Positions 6,616 through 14,122 of a DNA stretch of 30,645 nucleotides are shown here, one piece after another; within the stretch, counting starts at the first letter, position 1, and the number at the start of each line of letters is the position of its first letter. Source of the stretch: JADHUC01 sp964617665 (GTDB taxonomy: Bacteria; Planctomycetota; Planctomycetia; Pirellulales; Pirellulaceae); NCBI GenBank assembly GCA_964617665.1, contig CAZUAH010000113.1:1-30645 (forward strand), given 5' to 3'. Both the position numbers and the translations under genes were made by a program. The notes beneath the pieces are model-generated. The model made no database searches. It saw only the letters and a program-made list of their open reading frames with translations, and was not told where the DNA came from.

Positions 6616-8973
6616 TCAGTTCGCTCTGCCTGCTCGGCTCATCGACGGCGGCGCGTCCTCGGGCCGGCTTCCCCAAGCTTTGTTTGGCTCGGGCCCCAAT
6701 TGCAGTTCCAGCGTACCCCCGTCGACCAGTTCGCGGTGGTAGAACCACGGCCGTTCCAGCGGCTGGCCGTCGAGGGTCGCGGACTGGATGTACTTGTCTT
6801 GTGCCGAGTTGTTCCGAGCGATGATCACGAACTTGCCGCCTGAATAGTAACGCGAATCGAGGTGAATGGTCACTCGGTCGAATATCGGGCTGGTGACCTC
6901 GTAGATAGGATCGGCCGCTGCCCCACCGCGCATTTGAAACAGGCCCAAGGCCATCATGACTCCCAAGCCACCGGCCTGCCCTTGGTCTTCGTCGCCGCGG
7001 TAACCAGTATCGGGAGTGATGCCGCCGAACGTCTGCTCTTTCACTTCGCGGACCCATTTCTGCGTGAGCCACGGAGCGCCGGAGTAGTTGAACAGGTGTG
7101 CCATCTGGATCGATGGCTGATTGCCGTAGTTGACGTAGCCGGAGCGAAATGCCTTGTCGATCGACCGCTCGAACCCTTCGTTGAGCTTCTGGCTAAACGC
7201 ATCGCGACCACCCATCAAATCCGCGAGACCTTGAACATCATGAGGCACAAACCAGGTGTATTGCCACGCAGTACCTTCGCACCACGCCCGGTCTTTGTGG
7301 GCCAAAGGATCGAACGGTGTCTTCCATGAACCGTCTCGGTTGCGCGGTCGCATGAAGCCGGTTTCCGAGTCGAACTGATTGCGGTAGTTACCGGCACGGC
7401 GCATGAACAACTCGTAGTCGTCGGTCTTGCCCAACACTTTGGCCATTTGCGCAAGGCACCAGTCGTCGTAGGCGTATTCCAACGTGCCGGCGGCTGCCTC
7501 GGTTATCCAGCCTTTGGGCCGGCCGTCGACGGGTATGTAGCCGAACCGGATGTAATCCTCGATCCCGCCGCCCACGGCGCTATTGTGTTCGTAGTGCCCG
7601 TGGCCCATCGCCCCGCCGGGAAACGCATTCTTGCGCATTCCATCGTAGGCGGCCTCGACGTCGAAATCGCGAATGCCCTTCATGTAGGCGCCGACGATGA
7701 ACGGGGTCGAGTGAGAGGCAATCATCACCCACGAGTAATTGTGTCCCGAAGGCCCGCGGGGAATCAGGCCGCCGTCGTGATACATGTCGACCATGAAATT
7801 GACGTACTGGCGCGTTACGTCCGGATACGCCAGTCCCCACACTTGGTTGATGTTCCAGAACGTATTCCAGAAAGCATCGGAGTTGTAGTGATGATGCTTC
7901 GGTCGACCATCCGGCCCCAACGGGATCTGGCGAATCTCAGGCTTGGGGCCCGTTCGGTCGCAATACTTGCCGTCCACGTCGCTCGTCAGTCGCCGCCCCA
8001 ACAGCACGTGCCACAGATCCGTGTAGAACTTGGTTCGTTGGGCCTCGGTACCGCCTTCGACCTCGATTTTGCCGAGCCACTCGTTCCATACGTTCCGCGA
8101 ATCGTGGCGAACCTTGTCGAAGTCCCAGTGAGGCAACTCGGCCTGGAGGTTCAAGCGGGCCTGGTCGATGCTGACACAGGACAACGCGAGCTTCATTTGA
8201 ACGATCTGCTTGTCCTTGGTCGAAAATCGAACCAGTGCCTTCGTGTCCTTACCGGATACCTGCTGGGCTTGGCCAAGGTCCTTGCCGTCAGCCCATCCGG
8301 CAAACGCCTGAAACGCCGTGTCGAACTCGGCAACAAAGTAGTAAGTGCACGGCTTCGGTCGTCGGCCGGTAGGACCATTGGTTATGTGGCCTTCGATGCA
8401 GCGGTCGTCCACGCGGCGTGCCATCCCTTCGGCGATCGGCGAAGGGCCAGATCCCGTACCGAGATTGAACAACACGCCGCTCTGATCCGACTCTAGAAAC
8501 GTATAGCGATGCATGCCCACGCGATCGGTCGAGGTCAGTTCGACGCGAATGCCATAATCATCCAGCGTCACGGCGTGGTAGCCAGCCTGTGCAATCTCCG
8601 ACTCGTGGCTGTACTTCGAGCGGCAGAAATCCGAGCCTGCGGCAAACTCGACCGGTCCGGTCAGCGGCATCACGGAAGGGCCGGATAACTGCCAGGCGTG
8701 TACGTGATTGAAACCGCATATGGTATCGGTATGGTAGCAATAGCTGGAATTCCACCAGCCCTTGGTATCCGTATCGGGACTGAGGTTGACCATGCCGAAA
8801 GGCCGGCAGGCCGAACTGAAAAAAATCCAACGCGAGTTGGCCGAATCAATCAACGGATCGACATAGTCGACCGGCTGCTTCTTCTCGCCCGCAACGGCAA
8901 CACACGGCAGGGCGAACCAAACCAGGAACAGGCTCCACCGCATAGAGCGAATAGACGGTCGGGCAAGACGCAT
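6616..8973 (-). CDS. Secreted GH92 family alpha-mannosidase
   Basis: This is a 785-residue, full-length GH92 enzyme: N-terminal beta-sandwich, then an (alpha/alpha)6 catalytic domain. Recognisable blocks are FGMVNLSPDT and GFNHVHAWQLSGP near the N terminus, HSTPFIVGAYMKGIRDFDVE in the middle, EGTAWQYTWFVPHDV with the presumed general-acid Glu566, and GDED (Asp661, Asp663), the presumed paired base. GH92 enzymes are calcium-dependent inverting exo-alpha-mannosidases acting on N-glycan or mannan linkages. The block written NEPSH in many members reads GNQPS here, with Gln at about 619, which may shift the linkage preference. ATG 8973 follows GGAG at 9 nt and gives a signal peptide ending near AVAG; a shorter start at 8943 is possible. 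The gene is divergent from the membrane-protein gene at 9171. Confidence 0.93.
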   Translation of the reverse strand: MRLARPSIRSMRWSLFLVWFALPCVAVAGEKKQPVDYVDPLIDSANSRWIFFSSACRPFGMVNLSPDTDTKGWWNSSYCYHTDTICGFNHVHAWQLSGPSVMPLTGPVEFAAGSDFCRSKYSHESEIAQAGYHAVTLDDYGIRVELTSTDRVGMHRYTFLESDQSGVLFNLGTGSGPSPIAEGMARRVDDRCIEGHITNGPTGRRPKPCTYYFVAEFDTAFQAFAGWADGKDLGQAQQVSGKDTKALVRFSTKDKQIVQMKLALSCVSIDQARLNLQAELPHWDFDKVRHDSRNVWNEWLGKIEVEGGTEAQRTKFYTDLWHVLLGRRLTSDVDGKYCDRTGPKPEIRQIPLGPDGRPKHHHYNSDAFWNTFWNINQVWGLAYPDVTRQYVNFMVDMYHDGGLIPRGPSGHNYSWVMIASHSTPFIVGAYMKGIRDFDVEAAYDGMRKNAFPGGAMGHGHYEHNSAVGGGIEDYIRFGYIPVDGRPKGWITEAAAGTLEYAYDDWCLAQMAKVLGKTDDYELFMRRAGNYRNQFDSETGFMRPRNRDGSWKTPFDPLAHKDRAWCEGTAWQYTWFVPHDVQGLADLMGGRDAFSQKLNEGFERSIDKAFRSGYVNYGNQPSIQMAHLFNYSGAPWLTQKWVREVKEQTFGGITPDTGYRGDEDQGQAGGLGVMMALGLFQMRGGAAADPIYEVTSPIFDRVTIHLDSRYYSGGKFVIIARNNSAQDKYIQSATLDGQPLERPWFYHRELVDGGTLELQLGPEPNKAWGSRPEDAPPSMSRAGRAN

Positions 8974-9043
8974 TGGCGTGCACTCCAAGGTTGTGTCTTT
9001 CCACGGCGTGGGCATCGACTATCGGAGAAGATCGGTCCGCGTC

Positions 9044-9066
9044 GGCAATCATTCTGACATATTGCC
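9044..9066. promoter_or_regulatory. Dyad in the divergent region between the GH92 and membrane-protein genes
   Basis: GGCAAT at 9044-9049 and ATTGCC at 9061-9066 form a perfect 6-bp dyad with an 11-nt spacer in the 197-bp gap between two divergent genes. The geometry suits a dimeric regulator, but a short dyad can occur by chance. No regulator gene is adjacent. Confidence 0.25.
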
Positions 9067-9170
9067 ACCGAGTTGCCCACCGTGTCGTCGATCGACTTGG
9101 GAACTGGTACCATGGACTCAACTTGTGTTGCGTTGTGCTGTTCAATCCGCCGGGCGCCGAGGCTTCTTTG

Positions 9171-11309
9171 ATGAAACGCCTTGCTGTTCTATCGTTCCGG
9201 ATTTGCGCGGCACTCTTGCTGTTGGGCTTGGGTGTTCGCCTGCTGTGGGTCGCCTCACGGCCGGAGACCGGATTCGAAACGTTGGGGTTGCAGTGGCGAG
9301 ACGCTACACTCGGATGGGTACTGGGAGGCTACGAGCCCGTCCATAAACGCGAACCGCTGGAGCAGGCTGAGTTTTGGCTACCTGAGGTGGATCGTGTGCT
9401 ACGTGCTCATCCAGACGATTCTCGGTTGGCGATGGGCGCCGCACTGACGCTGGACAACGCGAGTACTGGATTTCTAGCCAAGTACATGAAGAGAATCGAA
9501 ACAGTACCGGGATTCGGCCCGTTTCCCCGTCTGGACAAGGAAGGAATCAGGCGGGCCGAAGACGCTTTCGAGAAGCGGTGCAGCAAGCGCTGCCTGGAAC
9601 TCGCAGCCAGGGCCACTGAACTCGACCCCGCGAATGTGGAGTGGTGGCGATTACGAGCCTTGCTTCTATGGCGCTACTCCTTGTACTCATACGACGGAAT
9701 ACCTCGCGATCCGAACTGGCTGAACATCCTGGAGCAGTGTGCATGTCACGATCCCGGCAATGCACTCTACGACTATTTGGCTACGTTCTTCCACTGGGAA
9801 GCGAGCTTGGACATGGATATCGTCGGCGGGAATGAGCGGTTGGTGGTCAAGGACGACGAAGGACTCCAACGAGGGGTTGATTGTTACTTGATCGGACAAT
9901 CCAAGCCGTACGTCGCAGTCGGTGATGCGGGCTTCACGGCTGCTGCCGAGTTTCTTTCGCATACCCGGTTTTCGCCTTTCGTACACATCGACGTTGTCAA
10001 TAGTCGTGGCATTCACTTTCGCCGCAGTGTGCTCCTGCGGCACGTCTGGGATTGGCAGGGCCTCCGGGCGAACGAAAGGGCATCGGCCGGTGATGTGGAG
10101 GGGTCGCTTGCACTGCAACGCCAGAATCTGCACCTGATCTCCCAATTCGCCAACGCCGGCCCCTCGCAGGTTCACGACCAAGTAGCGCTGGCATCCAAGG
10201 TCACCACGGCTGGAATGATGAAGACACTGGCTCAGGAGCACAAGGATGGCCTGATCGCTCCTGAGATCCAAGAAATCGTCGGTTTGTACGAAACCGCAAT
10301 GCTTGAGTTGAAAGTGCTTGAGCAAGCATCGCGCGAGTTGGCAAAGAGCAAGAACAGGTCGAGGGCTGGCTTGTCATTCAGACCCACTGGCCCGACCCTG
10401 GCAGCCTGGGTCATCGTCAACGTCGCACCTGCATCGGTCGTCCTGCTTTTGCTGACGGGCCTCACCGCCGCCATTCTGTCGCGAGTTGCGACTGACAACG
10501 TCGCTCCCGTTGTTGGGCCGATTGGGCATACTGTCGCGTTGGTGGCTGCGATTGCGGTCACGGTCGTTGCCGTTGGACTGGCTCCGGCAAGAATCATCAG
10601 CGTCGAAGTTCAGGCGTGGATTCTGACGATCCTTGTGATACTGACCCCAATTGCCCTTGCTTTGTGGATCGGTTGGCAATGGCTGCGACGGCGCGCCTTC
10701 AAGTACAGCCTGCGGGCTATGCTAATCTCCGTCTCCCTTCTCTGCATGCTGTTCGGATTCGTGTCGCTTGCTCGGCCTGACGCCGAATCCTTCCGCGGTC
10801 TTCCATTCGATCTCTCGATTCCGGTACGCGACTGGGAGGGATTAGACGGCAAGAGTTTTGGCAACGCGATACCGCCAGACAAGAGATGGTTTTGGGCGAT
10901 GCTTCAATGGCCCGCCTACCACGGACACCACTTGACCGTCGCAGTGTGGGCGGGATTTGTCATGGTGTTGTACAGTCTCAAAATCAGGAAGAGGCAATGG
11001 CAGGCCGCTGCCACCGCCTGGAACCTGCGGAAACGACTGGGCGGATTGTTACGGTCTCTCGGCAAGCCTGCACTTGTGTTGTCGGCCGTGATGCTGATGA
11101 CGTACTTCGCTCTGGCACCAACGGTCGTGAGGCATGTTGAGCAAGAGTTTCAGCAGAAGATTGCGTTCGCCCGTGATCCGGACAGCCATTGGACCAAAGT
11201 TGAGAATGCTGTTCGGAAGATACGATCCAACAACGAACTGATGACTCAACTCTGGGAAGATGCCCGGGCGGAGGCACGGCAGTCAACAGATTCTGCTTCG
11301 GAAATATGA
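9171..11309 (+). CDS. Membrane protein with soluble helical N-terminal domain, function unknown
   Basis: This 712-residue protein starts at ATG 9171, 8 nt after GAGG; an open frame reaches 8973 but would run through the divergent promoter region. A transmembrane helix at about 6-27 is followed by a roughly 370-residue extracytoplasmic domain with TPR-like helix pairs (for example CLELAARATELDPANVEWW near 141-159). Hydrophobic segments then lie near 411-436, 453-472, 482-504, 513-533, 585-603 and 633-652. The segment FKYSLRAMLISVSLLCMLFG near 510-529 resembles the FSLR-type membrane segment frequent in planctomycetes. It meets the DJ-1-like gene tail to tail. I do not recognise a function; a scaffold or envelope role is only a guess. 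Confidence 0.78.
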   Translation: MKRLAVLSFRICAALLLLGLGVRLLWVASRPETGFETLGLQWRDATLGWVLGGYEPVHKREPLEQAEFWLPEVDRVLRAHPDDSRLAMGAALTLDNASTGFLAKYMKRIETVPGFGPFPRLDKEGIRRAEDAFEKRCSKRCLELAARATELDPANVEWWRLRALLLWRYSLYSYDGIPRDPNWLNILEQCACHDPGNALYDYLATFFHWEASLDMDIVGGNERLVVKDDEGLQRGVDCYLIGQSKPYVAVGDAGFTAAAEFLSHTRFSPFVHIDVVNSRGIHFRRSVLLRHVWDWQGLRANERASAGDVEGSLALQRQNLHLISQFANAGPSQVHDQVALASKVTTAGMMKTLAQEHKDGLIAPEIQEIVGLYETAMLELKVLEQASRELAKSKNRSRAGLSFRPTGPTLAAWVIVNVAPASVVLLLLTGLTAAILSRVATDNVAPVVGPIGHTVALVAAIAVTVVAVGLAPARIISVEVQAWILTILVILTPIALALWIGWQWLRRRAFKYSLRAMLISVSLLCMLFGFVSLARPDAESFRGLPFDLSIPVRDWEGLDGKSFGNAIPPDKRWFWAMLQWPAYHGHHLTVAVWAGFVMVLYSLKIRKRQWQAAATAWNLRKRLGGLLRSLGKPALVLSAVMLMTYFALAPTVVRHVEQEFQQKIAFARDPDSHWTKVENAVRKIRSNNELMTQLWEDARAEARQSTDSASEI

Positions 11310-11333
11310 TGACCGCCTCGCGCTACGCGTGAT

Positions 11334-12029
11334 TTACTTCTTCGCGGACTCTTGCATCTTCTGGATGAAGATCTTGAAGTACTGCGTGCCGTAGTCGTGC
11401 CAGGTTGCGGCGCTGACGACGTTGCCGTCCACCACGCACGGCTCGTTCACGTAGACGCCGCCGGTTTGGGTGATGTCAAGGGCACATTTGCCAACGGTCG
11501 TGGCGCGGCGGCCGCCTTCGAGTCCGCCTGCGGCTGCGATGATCTCGATGCCGTGGCAGACGACGGCGATTGGCTTCTTCTCCTTGACAAAGTGCTTTGT
11601 GATCCGCATCAGGTCCTTGTCGTAGCGGATGTATTCCGGTGCACGACCTCCTGACAAGAAAAGGCCGACATATTCTTCGGGCTTCACGTCCTTGAAGGCG
11701 ATCTTGGCGTTGATGTGATAGCCGGGCGTTTCTTGGGTCAGGTCCCACTTCACATCACTATTAGGCGGCACTTCGTGAAGGACCATGTGGTACAGTCTCG
11801 CTTCCGGGCCGGCCACCACGACTTCGTATCCCTCCTCGGCAAGCCGGAAGAACGGGTACAGTGTGTCCATTGCCTCGGTCGCGTCGCCGATTGGCATCAG
11901 CACCTTGCCGAGCTTTTTCGTTTTTTTCTTCCCCTCGGCGTGGGCACCGGAAGCGATCAAGCCAAACGCTGCAAACCCAGCGACCAGCAGACCACACAAT
12001 TGTCGACGGCACATTCTCTCGTTGCTCAT
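11334..12029 (-). CDS. Secreted DJ-1/PfpI-family protein
   Basis: This 231-residue protein has an N-terminal signal peptide (hydrophobic core about 11-28, cleavage near AHA-EG) followed by a complete DJ-1/PfpI domain. The nucleophile-elbow cysteine is in VVCHGIE (Cys158, with His159), and SGGRAPEYIR near 126-135 is the matching acidic-residue loop. Family members act as proteases, glyoxalase/deglycase-like enzymes or chaperones; most are cytosolic, so export is notable. AAGGAG lies about 6 nt before ATG 12029; the longer frame to 12131 lacks a site and would overlap the upstream gene. It is 20 bp downstream of the esterase/Asp-box fusion and probably cotranscribed with it. Confidence 0.85.
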   Translation of the reverse strand: MSNERMCRRQLCGLLVAGFAAFGLIASGAHAEGKKKTKKLGKVLMPIGDATEAMDTLYPFFRLAEEGYEVVVAGPEARLYHMVLHEVPPNSDVKWDLTQETPGYHINAKIAFKDVKPEEYVGLFLSGGRAPEYIRYDKDLMRITKHFVKEKKPIAVVCHGIEIIAAAGGLEGGRRATTVGKCALDITQTGGVYVNEPCVVDGNVVSAATWHDYGTQYFKIFIQKMQESAKK

Positions 12030-12049
12030 TTGCTTCTCCTTACTTTGTC

Positions 12050-14098
12050 TCAATCTGTCAACTTGTCGTTTGTGGCCTTGACGATGCGAAACTTGTATTG
12101 CTTCAACACCGCCTCGGAGTGATTCCCACAATAGAGGATTGCCACATACTTCTGACTCTCGTCATCGTAAACCATTCCGCCGTACCCCGCATCCTCCGTC
12201 TCGTTATCCAGATCGAATACTTGCCAGTTGTTTCCGCGATCAGGAGACAGCCAAAGGCAGTTGCGCCGTGGAAAGCTGCTGCCCGGCTTGGTGCGTTCGT
12301 CGCCCGTGCCCAGGATGAGCTGGTCCTGCCACCAATCCGGTTCATCTCGCAGGTGGGCCGCGGTGAAGATTCGAGGCCGGTCCCAGATGCGGACTTGGGC
12401 GGCGATATCGCGCAGTGGCTCCCATGTCTGGCCCATGTCGTGGCTACGCGTCAGCCAGGTGTGGCGTCTGTCGACGGAATTCAACACACAGAGGATCGTG
12501 TTGTCGCCGAGGTACTCGATTCCTTGCTCGGTAGTGATGCCCTTCTTTGCTGTGACGTAGGAGACCAGTTGCCATGTGAGGCCGTTATCGGTCGATTTGA
12601 CCAGCAAGTTACGCATGCCCTTCCAGAATTCCGGCATGGGAATCTCTCGCGCCCCCATGTAGACGACGCCGTCAACGACGAAATGGTCGTCGATGGCCCA
12701 AATGCACTCGTCACGTTCGATGCCCACGAAGTCGATTTTCGTGAACTTTGTCCAGGTCCTCCCGCCGTCGGACGACCGCATCTGCCATGTCCCATCCCAC
12801 TTGCGCGTGTTGAAGTTGTCCTTCAACGAATGCACGACCAGATCGCCGTTCGGCGCCAAATAGGCCCACGGTTCGCCTGGTTCATAGTCGGCGTTGTCCG
12901 GTTCCGCACCTGGCGGAAATGCGGGGAAGCCGTTGATCGGCGATCCGTCGAGGTAGCGGTCCTCGTCCGACCATGTTGTCCCGTGGTCTGCGGAGAACCG
13001 AGCATGGAGAACACCGCTGAGGACAGGCTGCGGTTTCTGCGGCTCGTATTTCCAGTGGTGTCCGCTTTCGTGGTAAACCAGGAACCATGTTCCGTCTTTC
13101 AGTTTCTGAACTGCACAACGTCCGAAATACCGATCTGGTTTGGCCGCAAGGACTTTGACTTCAAGATCGGCAATTGTGTATTGGGGCACAAGTTCAGTCG
13201 ACCCTGAGGTCTCGGCCAGGAAACCGTTTGCCTTCAGGAACTTCTCCGTGTGTTTCATCACCTGTGCACAAAGTTCCAGGTCGAAGATGAAGTAACCGTG
13301 GCGGCCGCCGTCGTGACTGACCACTTCGCATGCGTTGCCCACTTTCTGCATTTGTTCAGAAAAACGCTTCGCCCCTTCGTACGGCGTGACCGTATCGCCG
13401 GTTCCGTGGAAGAGGATCGTAGGTGGTAGATTGGCCTTGACGTTGTCGACCGGCGATAGTTCTCGCCAACGCTCACCGATCTTCTTCTGACCATATCCGT
13501 CCGGCGACGTGTCGATCACGGGATAGTACAGTACAAGTGCGTTCGGCGTGCACGATACCGATGTGTCTTCGCCTTCTTCGTCAATGCCATCGAACAACGC
13601 CGTCCCAGCCGCCACATGCCCGCCAGCCGATCCGCCACCAACCACAATCTTCTGCGCGTCGATTCCCAACTCGGGCGCATGTGCGCGGAGGTATCGTACG
13701 GCCGAGCGGCCATCCTTCACGCAATCGAACACGGTGGTCCCCTGACGCGCATTTATCAGCCGATACTCCAGGCTGACGCCAACCATTCCCAATCGTGCGA
13801 AGTGGTCGGCGAATGGATAGAACTTCCGCGCATTGCCGCCCGTCCATCCACCGCCATGAATTAGGAGGAAAGCCGGGCGACGATCGGTCGCTTGATGCCC
13901 CATGGGCCCAAAAACATGGAGATGAAGAGATCGCCCGTTGACGGTCTTGTAGACGATTGTACGAGTGGGTTCGAGTTTCGCGGCAATCGGTTCCAGCGGG
14001 CGCGCCAACTCGGCGGAATCAGCCGCATCGACCAGCCCCAACGCTGCCACGGTCAGCCAAATCGGCAATAATAGTCGAGAGAGGCGTCGATGAATCAT
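12050..14098 (-). CDS. Secreted alpha/beta-hydrolase esterase fused to an Asp-box (sialidase-fold) propeller
   Basis: This is a 682-residue two-domain exported protein. A signal peptide (core about 9-25) leads into an alpha/beta hydrolase with oxyanion HGGGW at 81-85, nucleophile Ser157 in GGGSAGG, Asp235 in HGTGDTVTPY and His267 in GGRHGYF: a complete triad of the BD-FAE/carboxylesterase type. From about 310 to the end, five Asp-box motifs are visible (SADHGTTW 369, SSDGGRTW 442, STDNGLTW 502, SHDMGQTW 552, SPDRGNNW 618), the mark of a six-bladed sialidase-like propeller. A full sialidase Arg triad cannot be confirmed. The product could remove acyl groups and then cleave or bind the exposed sugar. 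The start is ATG 14098 with a weak ribosome site, only 24 bp from the divergent start at 14123. Confidence 0.85.
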   Translation of the reverse strand: MIHRRLSRLLLPIWLTVAALGLVDAADSAELARPLEPIAAKLEPTRTIVYKTVNGRSLHLHVFGPMGHQATDRRPAFLLIHGGGWTGGNARKFYPFADHFARLGMVGVSLEYRLINARQGTTVFDCVKDGRSAVRYLRAHAPELGIDAQKIVVGGGSAGGHVAAGTALFDGIDEEGEDTSVSCTPNALVLYYPVIDTSPDGYGQKKIGERWRELSPVDNVKANLPPTILFHGTGDTVTPYEGAKRFSEQMQKVGNACEVVSHDGGRHGYFIFDLELCAQVMKHTEKFLKANGFLAETSGSTELVPQYTIADLEVKVLAAKPDRYFGRCAVQKLKDGTWFLVYHESGHHWKYEPQKPQPVLSGVLHARFSADHGTTWSDEDRYLDGSPINGFPAFPPGAEPDNADYEPGEPWAYLAPNGDLVVHSLKDNFNTRKWDGTWQMRSSDGGRTWTKFTKIDFVGIERDECIWAIDDHFVVDGVVYMGAREIPMPEFWKGMRNLLVKSTDNGLTWQLVSYVTAKKGITTEQGIEYLGDNTILCVLNSVDRRHTWLTRSHDMGQTWEPLRDIAAQVRIWDRPRIFTAAHLRDEPDWWQDQLILGTGDERTKPGSSFPRRNCLWLSPDRGNNWQVFDLDNETEDAGYGGMVYDDESQKYVAILYCGNHSEAVLKQYKFRIVKATNDKLTD

Positions 14099-14122
14099 TG
14101 CTAGACCACTTCGAGGAAAATC

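Noticed and set aside
7447..8496. Plus-strand open frame of 349 codons inside the GH92 gene
   Set aside because: It is antisense to conserved GH92 blocks and shows no domain of its own.
8973..9170. N-terminal extension of the membrane protein to 8973
   Set aside because: It would cover the divergent region, and GAGG precedes ATG 9171, followed directly by a membrane helix.
11861..13207. Plus-strand open frame of 448 codons
   Set aside because: It crosses the DJ-1-like gene and the fusion gene in antisense; no motif or ribosome site.
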